From positions 1,670,344 to 1,734,343 of the forward strand of contig VZSE01009546.1 in NCBI GenBank assembly GCA_013398275.1: DNA of 64,000 nt. Direction: 5' to 3'. The notes under the pieces were generated by a model. The model saw nothing but the letters and a program-made list of their open reading frames with translations. It was not told the DNA's origin and made no database searches. Source of the stretch: Promerops cafer. Lineage: Eukaryota; Chordata; Aves; Passeriformes; Nectariniidae. Position numbers and translations under genes: made by a program. Numbering within the stretch: the stretch's first letter is position 1; the number at the start of each line of letters is the position of its first letter. Shown piece after piece: positions 34,500-46,790 of the stretch.

Positions 34500-37400
34500 C
34501 ACGCAGCATAGGCAGTGCAAGTTTCTCTCACTGCTAAGCAAACACACTTTTTACCTGGACAGAAGAAACTACTTTTTCTGAAGGAAATAGAATTTATTCA
34601 CCATATCCAGTTTTTCCTTGGACTCTCTATGAAATGTCAGAAAGGGTTATAAGCCAGTTTCAATTCTGCTGGTCACTTTTCTGCTCTGGAATATGTTCAC
34701 AAGAGAAGCAGAAACACATTTTAGTCACTGCTAATATAAGATTGACTTCTGCCACTACATCTACAGTTAGGCCGTTACATATCTACTTAGGCAAATAATC
34801 AACTAACTTCCTGTTTATAATTAATATCAAAATTGTTGTTTTGTTTCTAGTAGACAACAGGTAAGCAGGTAAAATTGGCAGGTTTGGCCATGAGAATTTC
34901 TTCCCACAGATCCTTTGTAGTGTTACAGTGCAAATTTGTCTGAGATAAGGGCTGCTTCCTGGCCTCCAGTCAGGATAGACCTCCATAATGTCAGGATGAA
35001 GGACTGCACTACATTTTTTCAGAAGACTGTTTGCTACACTTAGAAAACAGGCAGCTTAGGAGAGACTGCACCGGGCTTTAGCAGAAATCAAGGCAGGCCT
35101 GAAGTCCAGATAAAAGTGCCACATGCTACAGCAGGCATTGTGAAATCCTTTAGCAGATACCCTGCCAGTTCACCTTACACGTAGGTAGCAAAGCTGTTAC
35201 TGTTTAGGACCTCCCAAAATGTGTTAGTGCAGTAGAAACCACTGAAAAACATTTTTTGGTTTTTTTGGTTTGTTTTGGTTTGGGTGTTTTTGGTCGTTTT
35301 CTCTTTTTCCCCACAGACTCTTAACACATTCAATATAAAAGGCTGTGGTAAGATTAAGAGGAAAGAAGAAAGCATACATATTCTAGATGTAATATCTATA
35401 CAGGCGTATAATGGAGACATGTTAGAAATAAAAACACATATGTACATACATTCATATATTTATACGTATACATACGTAGAGATACATATGCACATAAACT
35501 TACAGAACAATCCATAACCCAGAGAAATATAATGGAAAATTCATTAGGAAACAGAAAACAAATATGACACCTGGCTCAGCTTCCTACGAACTGTCAGAAC
35601 AAATGCAGTCTCTGATACGCATTGCAGGCAGCAATGATTAAAAAACAAAAGCAGAAACAAACAAACAAACAAAAAAAAAAATAATAGTAGTTTGATGTGG
35701 AAGAATGTTATAAAATTAATCAAAGTTTAGAGTATATTATAGATCAAGATTAAGGATGGTCAGTGACATACAGGCCAGCACATCACTGAGTTGCAATTAA
35801 AAAGAAAGAAAGAAAGCTTTTGCTATTGATGATGTTACCAGCTGGTCCCCCCTCCATGGAAGGGAAATCTTGTGTGTTATTCCATGGTCTCAGAAGAGAC
35901 ATGTGATGTGAAGCAAGTGTTCTTAGGCCTCACACAAAACCTTAATTTAATTATTTTCTTCTTTAGATTAGTTCATCTTTGAGTTCAAGATTTTAGGGAT
36001 CAAAAATATCTTTAATTGAAAATGGCTTTTTGAAGCCCAGTCCCAATGAGAAAGAAATTTTGCCTCCTTACAGAAGGATAACATTTTGTACACTGTGATT
36101 CATTTATATACCCCAAGACTTGAGAGATCTGATTGAATTTAAGAGTTTTTAAGCAAGAATCTCATAACTGCAGCCCCATTTCCTGATGAAAAAGCTGACT
36201 ACAATTGTCTTTCCTTTTACAGCTTTTCTTCTGCAAGGAACTGCGACAATAGTGTGCCTCACTCTCTCAACAGTGCTTGGATTTGTCTTTTATCCTCTCT
36301 GACTTGTTTTGATTGCTGACAGCCCTGCTATGCATTTTGCCTTTCCAACAATCTGCACAGATCCCAGCTTCGTGCAGAAGTCCGAAGGGCACAATCCTCC
36401 ACCTCTTTTGTACTGAGCAGCATTGTTTGTAACCTGAAATGTATGGCTTTTTCTCACATTAAACAAATCAAGAAACTATTCATGTCCATCTTATTTGAAA
36501 AGGAGAAACTTTTAACTCATGAAGACAAAAGTGAATTTCTTTCAAAACTCCAACTAAAACACTGGCTGGACAATGTATTTTCATGCTGATAAAGTGCTGA
36601 TAGTGCTAATGATGTTTCTTGATGCCAAAAGTTGCTCCTCTAACTCTAAGCAAAAAAAGAACAAAGATTGTTTCAGAAATGCTGTCAGAACTGTCTAAAT
36701 TGTTCAGTTACAGTTTTTCGTTCTTCAGATAAAACCCAGGAAACTCAGCTAGTCCTCCCTAACACAAAAGAAAGCCACTACTTTTTCCCTTGTTAAGCAC
36801 TTACCTTTAGAAATGCATCAAACTTTTCAAAATTGTCGCCTTTAAATTTTTGCTGGTGCTGATGATGGATTAAGTACATGATATAAAAGTGAAAATGTGT
36901 CCTAAAAGAGTGCTTTAATAGCAGATTCCTCCCCCTCATGCACACAAAAAAATTATCAGCAGGTGTTTTTCTCCTTTCTTTTCTTGTTCCTTCCCTTCTC
37001 TCTTCTTTCCTTTCTTTTGGTGGGAAAAAAACAAACCAAAAACAACAAAAAAACCACCACCTTTTACTCCTTTGGGGCTTACCTTGTGAAGGAGTGGTAA
37101 AGCAGGACTAGACTCTATAGATTTCACACATTTTAAATGACAGGATTTGGGAGTCATATTTTTGTCTCATGGAAGTAAGCCTGTTTCCTAGATTTTACAC
37201 AATAGCCATAGTGTGACACTCTGTGACTTGAATTTTCCATGACACATATACTTTTAAAGTAGAGACAACTAAGACATTCCTTTTATGCTATTTTGCTTTT
37301 CCATAGCTACAGAAAACAATAGCTACAAGCTTTTAATTAATTTCCATAATACACATCCTGATAACATCCACTCATGGGCCATTTTTAATTTTGAAATAAA

Positions 37401-39925
37401 AGAAACTAACTAAAATAATTTCCTAATAGCTATAATAGACTCCTGCTAGAATACATAATCTAATGAACTACTACCATCACTGAAAATTTTGCTTATTGTT
37501 AGTAGGTTTTTCTTCCCAATACAAACCAGTCACTAAGCTATGAAAAATAGTAAATACATAAATCATATGTGTATTTCACCTGGCACAAATTTCAATAGTT
37601 TGGGGAGGATGGATGATGCTGTATGAAGCAGCACTTCTGAAAAACTGCGACTAGGATATGTGCTGGTAGTTTGGATTTTCTAATGAAGTGTGCTTTTATA
37701 TCCCTTTAAATCCTCCTAAAAGTATATTGTTCTTAATTTTACCTGAATTACTTTCAATCTCCAGATGGATTTTATTTGCATAAGAGTTCCCAGGAGAGCT
37801 TTGCTATAAAGAAGCCTTCCTGAACATATTACAGATCTAATCATTTTTTTAAAACAGACATTTCAGAATAAAATAAAATATCTATACAATATGTCATATG
37901 CGAAAGGTTAGCCACTGTGCACAACAGCAAAATAATTTAGTTTTAAATAAATTACTTTGCCCTAATTAATTATGAGGTGAACTGAGCCTCAATTCCTAGC
38001 ATAGTTAAGGAAGAATACTCCTGCCAAAAAGCAGATTGTAAAAAAATATGAGGCTGAAAAACACTTTCCCTTCACTAACTAGTGTGAGCCTGAAGTTTCT
38101 GCAAGCTGGAGAAGCTCTTAGAGTCAGCTCTCAAGGCTGCTTTGTATCATTACATGACAGGAAAGTGACTATAAAAACTACAGAATTGACAATTATGTGA
38201 TTTATTTGACCTTTTGAAATGGTTCCCCATCACGAAGGAGAATCTTCAAAAGTAGCAAGGTGACAAAATCAACAGGATTTAATCTCGAACAATGAGTAAG
38301 CATCTAGAGAGAAGTTCTCTAGACACATTTGAGACACCTTTTTTTCCAGTAATACCTGTAGTGACCCACACAAGTATGAGATTTAAACCCTAAAGTTTAA
38401 ATTGATACATATAGGAAGAAAAGATTTGACAAAAAACTCCATGAGGTATCTCTTTTGATTATTTTCCACCCTGAAACTTTCTTTAGGAATCACTATGGTG
38501 GCTGCCATTTGGAGCTACAGTCACATCCTGTAAGCAGGTTCACATGCGACTGTTGATACCTCCAGGGACTTCCAGTAAATCCTATAAACTCTTCAGAGGC
38601 AGAATTACTCATGTGCATAATTATCTAAGGCACAGATAATTATCTATTACTAGTTTCCTTTAAAGCATTAATTTATAATAGTAACAGTGTATCCCTTTTA
38701 GTGGAATATTATTGCAATTGGCCTAATATGTGTTTTTTATCTTTTATCTGCTGAGGCCTGAGGGATAGAAGGAGGGAGGAAGGAGAGGGCAGAAAAACAG
38801 TAAACTGGTGACTGCTCTTATCTTTGACATGCTGTGAATAGACAGGATATTAGACTAATACCCACAAAATCACAGATAAATTATTATCTTGTCTTGATTA
38901 CTACTGCCTTTTAACAGGCTTCTCTTTTTAGCCATAGCCATTAGTTCTAATTTATTTGACACAAATTTTAAGGCCTTCTGCCAAGAGGAGAGGAAAAGCT
39001 TCATGAAAATGTTCTTAGCATAAATTTGGGACATTGCTTGTAAAAGGAGTTGATAAAAAGAAAAAAAGGTCTTTCTACTGAAACCAGAGGATCTCCCACC
39101 TTAAAGCAGTTCTGGTTTATATATTTTACCATGTATTCATAATAAAGACTTAACTCACCTTTGATGTGAACTTCCTAGCAAAAGCTGAGGCTTAGAGACG
39201 GTCTATATTATAAGCACTTAATCATAAAGTACAGGAGAGCATGCTGCATACCTTCATATGATTTATTTCCTTACAGAATAACCTTTAGGAACAAGAAGCC
39301 TTTCATTTTTTCTCTTGTGTTTCTGTGCTAATTAATTTTCAAGAAAAGTCAACACTTTATTTCAGCTGCCAGGGAAATTATTTGCCTTGCCGTAGGAAAA
39401 TGTATTACTGTATTATGATACTCACTTGCTATTGGCGATGTTCCTAACAGCCTGGAATGTCTTTGAATAATGTTTGTGTTACTTTGTTATGTGTATTTTA
39501 CAAAGCATTTTGAAAATATTTTTGGATCCATTTCTGCTGAGTGATGTGTGCTATTCTTTCAAGGTTGCACAGGTTCAACTTATAAGCAGTTAATTTGGCT
39601 TGAGTTTTGTTTGCTTGGTTTTACCATTTTGATACTACTAATGTTTAGTATGTAAAAAGCAAACGCATTTAAAGGTATATTTTTATTATCAAGAGTCAAT
39701 GGGTTAGGAGGAAGTTGTGTGCCCCAGATTTTCCAGTTCATCAGTGGATTTGCAGTTACAAAAGTCATTGTTTTCTTCTTCATTTTGGCTGGTTTCCATT
39801 TTATGTCATTCCTAAACATCTTTGTGTGTAATGAAGCTATTGTTCAGTAGCAGGAAGCCACATCTTCCCTCCTGCCATAGCTTGTTTGGGCTCTGATACC
39901 TGCTATCCTTCTCATGTTCATGAAA
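34500..39925. other. Long AT-rich non-coding stretch
   Basis: No exon or LINE/SINE piece was recognised in 5.4 kb. Low-complexity parts are a GGTTT/TTTGG run near 35250-35290, imperfect TACATA/TATACG repeats at about 35435-35490, (AAAC)n near 35655-35675, (AAAG)n near 35802-35815, and a C/T-rich strand near 36965-37020. Open frames are under 95 codons. Confidence 0.5.
35435..35492. repeat. Degenerate TACATA/TATACG tandem repeat
   Basis: Alternating purine-pyrimidine sequence of CATA, TATG and TACG units with interruptions, typical of a decayed microsatellite. Confidence 0.7.
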
Positions 39926-39930
39926 TTTCA

Positions 39931-40068
39931 TCTTATAGTTATGGAATAATTGGTGTTGGGTGAGACCCCTGCCACTCTTCTGCCCCAAACAGGGCTATTT
40001 TCAAGATTAGATCCTGAAGGTCAGGGCCTTGTCCAGAAGAATTTAACCATCTGAGGACTCCAGTTTTA
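39931..40068 (-). mobile_element. CR1 LINE 3' end fragment, minus strand
   Basis: Read on the + strand it follows the reverse complement of a CR1 3' end. A degraded 'tagttatggaataattgg' tail comes first, then 'gagacccctg', AAACAGGGCT, AAGATTAGATC, AGGGCCTTGTCCAG and a final 'gaggactccag'. About 140 bp remain with no coding part. Divergence is high, so this is an old copy. Confidence 0.75.
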
Positions 40069-41099
40069 GAAAAACAAAAGTGAGACTTCTTCCCAAGACC
40101 CAGCTTTAGGATACATACTGTCTACTTCAAGACAACTGCTTCATTACACTATGGCTTCTGCATACCTATGGTTCTGAATAGTACCAAGTCAATAGCAACA
40201 AGCACTTTAATATTTTCTGAATATTTCACAAGTACTTGAAAGTAAAGGTCTAGAAGGAAAAGAGTGAGCATTATTAGTTGGCTAAGAAGTTTTGAATAGA
40301 CTACTTGTCCTTTTTTAGGCATTCATTCAGAAGAAGCACTCATGAATACTCCTATCACAGCAGTCTTTTCTCCAGAACTAATAAAACATATTTCTACTCT
40401 AGCCTTAATTCTGAAAATACTCACATGTCTCATTAAATTCAGGGATTCGGGCTAGTTCCAATGAAATAATCCACCTAATAAAAATCCCTATGAAATTAAA
40501 TCAAGAAAATAGTTTTGAAACCCTCAAAAATATTTTCTACTTTTATTCAGGGAACAATGATCTGATTGAAAAATAATGGAAAAGTAGATATATTAATTCT
40601 TGGTTTCTAAATTTTCTTTGCATATATACCATGGCATTTTCATCAGGCTTCTGATACAAAGACCAAATTTGTGTATCCATAAAGCTGGTGAATTGAAATT
40701 TCCAGCCATCTAATTGGAAGCTATCTGTGCATAAGGAGTAAAATTAATGGAACGGTTATTTAAAAAAAAAAAAAAATCTGTTTAAGGTTTAGCTCAGGTT
40801 TAGTATGTATGAGTAAGAAAGGCAATTTGCTACAGCTGCTAACAGTAACATATTAACATTGAGACATGTCACAGTTAACGACTGAAGTTTTCAAAGACAA
40901 TTGTTTAACAACTTTGTGCAATAGGAAGCAAGACAGTTTGGAATAATATTATTTATTTGGATTAAATACTACATAAGAGAAATTTGCCTGAAGAAAAATG
41001 ACACTAAATAGAAAATAGAAGCTGAACTGTTTGACTTCAATAAATCTAAAGGTTGAACAGTCCAAACCCTAACTGAAAAACACAGAGGAAACATTCATC
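40069..41099. other. AT-rich non-coding stretch
   Basis: No gene or repeat family was recognised. An A14 run occurs near 40761-40776. Confidence 0.5.
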
Positions 41100-41330
41100 C
41101 GGTTCTTTGTTAGATTCCTTTTAGAAATTTGCCAGAATAGTCATAATAAGAGGTGTAATTAAGCAATCAGCCTTTTCAGAGATTCATCTGTAATTGCAAA
41201 CAATGAAGTGTCTTATTGTGGATTATACCTCATGCAATTTAAGAAAAACAACTGTAATTGTAAGTAAAGCTTATGGCATCATACCTCATGTTTGCACAGG
41301 TGTGATGTTTTATCAAACTGAAAGTTTTTT
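41100..41330. promoter_or_regulatory. Candidate enhancer with T-box-like and TAAT motifs
   Basis: AGGTGTAATTAAG near 41151 and AGGTGTGATG near 41298 are T-box-like (AGGTGT). TACCTCATG occurs twice (about 41227 and 41283), and TGTAATTG occurs twice. No open frame crosses it and no transposon is recognised. Inference from motif density only. Confidence 0.2.
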
Positions 41331-42915
41331 TTAAAACAAGAACAGTGTAAAAATACCTTACAGCATTGCCAAAAGTAATTGAATGATTAACAAACAAGTG
41401 TATTCACCTGTTTAGAAACAGCTCTCCATTCTTTGTTTGCAGTGTCTGCGCTCCATCACTAAAATCAAAGTGCTTTGAGTACAGAGGTTATTTTAAGCTT
41501 TTTTGTACTCATCTGGCTGGTCAGGGGTTCTTTTGTATTATGGACAAATCTACTGCCACTAAGTCCCAAATATATGCATGGACCATGAAGCCTATGGTGG
41601 GAGTAGACAGCTCACATTGTCTTGTTTTGTTTCTGGGTTCCTGTTGAAGGAACTGATGCTGATCCCACTCAGGGACCCAGGCAGAAGAAGGGAGCAGCAA
41701 CTCAGGAGAGATCCCCAAACAGCTCTCCTCTGTGCTTGTTGGTGTGGGCCAAAATTAGTAAGAAGCTGGTTTAGGAGGAAGAGTGCTTGGCCATTGTGCA
41801 ACCACCCAGTCACATCCCATTTCCATTAGAACACAGCATCCACTTAATCCATAATATTCCCTGCTTCCACACTCAACTTCCTCTGTCGTGGTACACCTCT
41901 AGAAGGAATACCCGACACATCCTTACATCTTGCCTGTAATTGTGTATACCACCTCTTCTCCATTTGTCATCACAGAAATTCCCTGGACAGTAACAACTTC
42001 GGTGGGAAAGCAATTGTATATTTTTTGCTGCCTCTGGCTCATGCTATAGAGGAGTTTTGAGTTTCTGTTTTCATCTGCAGTGGAAGAGCCTGGAGACATA
42101 AAAGGGCATCTAGAAATATGATCTTTAGCTATCTATAATAGCAAGAAGGGAGCAGAGGACTATACTTCTGGAATCAATATTTAAGGGAATCTCATTCAGT
42201 GGCCAGTGCTGAAGCAACATGGCTTGTTGTTTCAATCTATGGTCACCATCCTTTTTTACGGCAATAGTGGCAATTACTGTAAATGTCCTTACGTTGGGAA
42301 ATTTTAATTTTTGCAGGACCCTGGCCTTGAGTTTGTTGGCAGTAAGTCAACTGTTCCACAAAGGTAAAATAAGATATCCTGAAACAATAGATGCAATATT
42401 TCCAGAAAGAAAATGTGGACCTCAATAGTTATAGTATTTACAAAAAGAAAATATGATAAAATACTAAATAAACACAACGGCATTATACATTCTTCATTTC
42501 CAGTGATTAAAAGTTGACCATACCTGATCTATGGCAATAAATTGAAATGCATAACCCCCTGAAGTAAACAGTGGTATTTTTCTATTCTTTTTATTTTATG
42601 TGCAAACTTTAGGCCAGATTCTCAGCTACTGTACTGTAGCTCCTTTTCTCTCAATATAGATTTACTATTGATACCATTTTATGACTGCGCCCTTAGTTAA
42701 AAATGTATTTTCAGGGGTTTTTTTTTTGCTTTATATTTTTTTTACTTATGGGGAGAAATAGTTGAAGATCATTCTGATATTTTGTTGCTTGATTCTGATG
42801 GTCTTTTCTTCCATCTTCAAAAATATATTGTTTTAAATTTTTGTGAATTTCATGCCTTAAATATGCTATTGTCATTAGACAAAGACTTAGCAAGGTAAAT
42901 AACTCTCATGTACTA

Positions 42916-42954
<39 letters not shown>

Positions 42955-44960
42955 TATAAGAAGTTGCAGCCTTCCATCATAGTACTGCTGTGCTCTCCAA
43001 CTACCACTGATCCAAATTAAGCTTTGCTTAATTCCAGGAAGAGGTGCAAGTATAATGGGAAACAATGATACACCCAGTGAGGTTGTGCATTTAAGGGGCT
43101 CCTTTTATTGGTATTGCTGCAGAGCTGAAATTATCAGGGAAAATTTTGAAGCTCTGGCTAAATTATTTAGCACTTTTCATTTTAAATTAATTTTCTACTG
43201 ATATTTTATCTGAGAATCCATCTCACAGATTAAGAACTAAACAAGCTACAAACAAAAACCAAAACTGCTATTTTTGCCACAAATGGTTTACAGGAAAAAG
43301 GTAGGATATTCTCCTTGCCAGTGCTGAACTGACAGCTGAAACTTCAGTGTTAAGGACCAACTCTATGTTGACCTTTTCAGAATCATTTCTTTGAGCAACC
43401 TGTGGTACATGGTTAAAGCTGACCAAAAAACAAAAAGGAAATTAAATACATGATAATTCATTCCTTATAATATGTTGATTGCTAACTTCCATCTTGTTGG
43501 GCAATTAAATCTGATAGCAATCTTTCACCCACTCCTGAACATTCTTGGAGCACCAGCCTGTTGACATGGACGGTCTGTATCCATCATGTTGTAAGTGTGG
43601 CATCACTCGTAACGTTAGAGTGAGACAAGAAAAGGATCTAAAAGATTTCATTAGTTCAACCCTTTTTTCCATGATCTCAACATAGCTTAAAGGAATATAA
43701 GGAAACTTAGTGGAGCCATGAATCTAACATGCACTCTGTATTCCTAAACTTGGAGAGTCTCTCTTGGTGGGAAAGGGAGGTGAGAAACTGGAAACTACCT
43801 ACAAAAATGTTAATAAAATTGTGGAAAGAAATAATTTGTTGTGCATATGTTGTTGTATGTTCTTTTAAAATATTTTAATAACAACTAATTGGCCAGTTAA
43901 ATTAATATGGGTATACTGAGCCAAAAAATTTCAGGCATGTGAAAATAAGCAGTTTAACTACTTCATGCTGAAATGAAGAAAGAGTTACTTGCTGCACACC
44001 ACAAACTATGAAAATGCCAACAGTAACAGTGAATGTGCTTAAAAGGAACATGTATATAGGATCATAAACAGTAATTTAAAAAATTTTTAGTCTACACTAA
44101 AATCTTGTTCTATTTCTAGATTATGTTAATTGAATGTGAAATGTTAGTTTAAGGGGAAGAAAAAGTGATAAACTAAGATTCAAAAATCCTGGAGATAAGG
44201 GAGTTGAGGAATATTGGTATAACTGTAAAATAAATTTGACCCAAGAGCATGCAGATAATCATAAGCTCGTTTATATTCTGGACCTTTGGGTTTAGTGCTA
44301 TATTTTTTATTTTACTGTCTGAAAAATAGATTTTAAAGATTTACATACTTGCCACAGAACAATATCTTAAAAATGTCTGGACAAAATTATGACTTAGAGG
44401 AATTCAGTCATGATAGGCCTTGTATTGAAAAATATGCCATAACAAATTTTAATTCATAATTGTTATTGAATAGCAAAGACAGATTTAATTATCTCCATTA
44501 TTGACCTGTTATAAGCAAGTACTTTATGTTATAAATCCACACATTATTGCCAAAGAGCAAGCTGAATGCATAAATTCTCTGCCAGTTCTCTCAGCAGATT
44601 CTTTATGCCAGAAAACTTCTAAAGGAATAAAATATGTCTATCTTCCTCCAGTTCACCTAGCTATAATGCAGACACAGATTTGTCAGAGTTGCAGGCCACA
44701 ACAAAATAAAATTATTATTTGGGGATTCAAGAGAGTTAGATTAGTCAAAAACTGAAATATTGTATAAGCCTGATTAAAATTTCAGTGGTGATAAAGGGGT
44801 TTTGATTGGTTGTGGCACTGGACACCAATTACACAGAAATCCTTCAGCAGATCTGTCATTCACATCCATCTGTTCCACAGTGATCTAAAGGAGTGATGAC
44901 ACTGTGTGAAAACAGGTAAAATGTGGGATTCTGTTTTTTTGCTGGAAGAAAGAAAAGGGG
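41331..44960. other. Non-coding stretch with one microsatellite
   Basis: No exon was recognised. Overlapping frames of 65-83 codons on both strands at 41521-41829 lie in a more G+C-balanced patch and have no known domain. A faint CR1-tail-like segment near 43625-43665 was too diverged to call. Confidence 0.45.
42918..42952 (+). repeat. (CA)n microsatellite, about 17 uninterrupted units
   Basis: An unbroken alternating AC/CA run of 35 bases, long enough to be length-polymorphic. Confidence 0.98.
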
Positions 44961-45310
44961 GCTATAATAGCAACGATGACCTTGGCACAGGACATTTCCC
45001 GGGGAATTGATGACCGCCGTGGACCATCAACTCTCCTAGCTAGTCATTAATCCCCAGGAAATGCCCTGTGTCTGCCTTGTTATTGCTTAATTCAATTATT
45101 TGTGGTTGTGGCATATATTCTGTGAATATTTTATTGCTCAATCTGCTTTGCATCTTACCTCCGCTCCTCTTAAAGTCCATCTCGCTTGTGAGACCAGCTC
45201 AGCTCAAGAGCACCTCACATTTACCAGAAGAGACTATGCTTAGCACATTTCTTTGTGCCTGCTATTTCATTCAGGCATCATAGCTTGAATGGAGTAATAA
45301 AAATTGTACT
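44961..45310. promoter_or_regulatory. CpG-retaining block containing an imperfect hairpin
   Basis: At least six CpGs persist between 44973 and 45183 in AT-rich surroundings, and the left part forms an 88-bp imperfect palindrome (separate entry). To its right are TAAT-type motifs (CTTAATTCAATTATTTG near 45086). No convincing protein frame crosses the hairpin. It could be an exapted ancient DNA-transposon relic acting as an enhancer, or a structured RNA; the sequence does not decide. Confidence 0.35.
44985..45072. repeat. Imperfect inverted repeat, ~29-bp arms, 27-nt loop
   Basis: The left arm 44985-45014 (beginning CACAGGACATTTCC at 44986) pairs with the right arm 45043-45072. By hand alignment 24 of 29 positions are complementary, with one bulge. 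Mismatches are scattered singly. A competing inner stem pairs TTGATG (45007-45012) with CATCAA (45025-45030). The stem is strong for an intergenic palindrome. Confidence 0.88.
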
Positions 45311-45727
45311 TTTCTATTTATCACAAGAGTTTCATAAATTGTAATGTAGGTGGAATCCGGTTTTATTGGGCATATACATGCATATATATAATCACCATAA
45401 CAAAGCCAATTGATCCTGCTACTTGAAATGGCATCATTATTCTGAGATTTCTAGGTTTGCTAGAGTGGTAAGATGCTAAAATAAAGGTAAGAAATGGGAT
45501 GATGTAATTCCTTTTAATTACTTTGGGTTTTTTCCTGTCTTATATCAGCCAGTTCTTGTTTCTAATTCTGAGGATGCAGCAAAACAAAGCATTTAAACAT
45601 CAGCCTCATTGTTTCCTCTTCCATACTGCAGCTAAATATTTATTCCTGTCTTTATTTCTGGCATGGGACTGTTCTGTGGGGAACCAGAAAGATAAGGGAG
45701 CTGGATTTTAACCTGCAGGGGAATACA

Positions 45728-45806
45728 GGCTAGTTTTAACCCCTGCAATCCATTTCACCAAGCAGCCTGGCTAGTTTTAAGCTCTGAAATCCATTTCACC
45801 AAACAG
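45728..45806. repeat. 41-bp-period tandem duplication
   Basis: GGCTAGTTTTAACCCCTGCA and following bases at 45728-45765 recur from 45769 with 34 of 38 positions identical. The two copies share ATCCATTTCACCAA. No known family was recognised; a local slippage duplication is the simplest reading. Confidence 0.9.
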
Positions 45807-46289
45807 TTTCTTCAACAGTTGTACCAGCACAATGGAGGGTCTTGTGTGGAGGCAGGAAGGAGTGGTGAGGAGTAAGGACGGCTTAGCCAGCCTGCCACGG
45901 AAAGAAATGCTCCTCTAATTACAGTCTGAGAGTTTTATTCTCTCCTACACTAAAGGCCTTCACAGTGCTTTGGCTGTGTGAAGGAGACATTAAACAAGTC
46001 TAAATACAATCTATGTTTATGTTACTACTAAAAACGGAGCATTAAGACATTTCTGAAGGAGTTGAAAAGCATAGGTGCACAAATGGAAATTATTAGACAA
46101 CATCTGATCATTCAGTCACAGAGGTCCGTGGGATCAGAAGGGATGTGTGTGAGTGCTGAAAGAGTTGGCCAGTATTATTGTGAGAACACTGTGCCATCTT
46201 TTAAAGCTCATGGCAGTCAAGCAAAGTTAATTAGAACTGGAATAAAGTTAATAGGCACTGAGAAAGCTGACAAGTACAATAAAATACTG

Positions 46290-46790
46290 GCTTATTTGAG
46301 CCAGTCTAGTGGAGGAACCAAAAGAGTTTACAGATGGAGCATGTGACATCTTAGAAGGGGCTGAGAAAACTGGGTTTATGCAGTCTGGAGAAGAGAAAGT
46401 TAAAGGGAGACTATTGCAGTTTGCAATGGAATTGATCAGCACATGCAGATAAAAGAGTCAGAAAGTTCTCAGATGTTCACCGTGACAGTCCAGAGGCCAC
46501 AGATACAAGTTAAAACATGGGAAATTCTGGTTACATATACAGAAAATTATTTATTGTTGAAGGATTCAAATACTGGAGCATTCTGATCAGAGAGGTTGTG
46601 GCGTCTCCATCCTTGTGGCTCTTCAAGACATGACAGGATAAGACCCTGAGCAACCTTTATCAAATTACACCTGCACTACACCTTTATCAAATGACACCCA
46701 AGCAGGGCACGCCTATGACCTGACTATATGACCTCAAGTTGTTCCTCTTAACTTAAAGTATTCAATGAGTCTGTGATTCCACACTACTTC
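46290..46790 (+). mobile_element. CR1 LINE 3' part, plus strand
   Basis: GAGCCAGTCTAGTGGAGG near 46299, TGCAGTCTGGAGAAGAGAAA near 46379, CAGAGAGGTTGTGGCGTCTC near 46589, TGAGCAACCT near 46647 and a terminal GAGTCTGTGATTCC near 46768 occur in the order found in CR1 3' ends. Coding sequence, if any, is reduced to the extreme C-terminal region and is broken. A 27-bp direct duplication (CCTTTATCAAA at 46654 and 46681) was inserted near the 3' end. The start upstream of 46290 is unclear. Confidence 0.88.

Noticed and set aside
43625..43665. Segment resembling a minus-strand CR1 tail
   Set aside because: Only about 30 loosely similar bases and no terminal octamer repeats; too weak to call.
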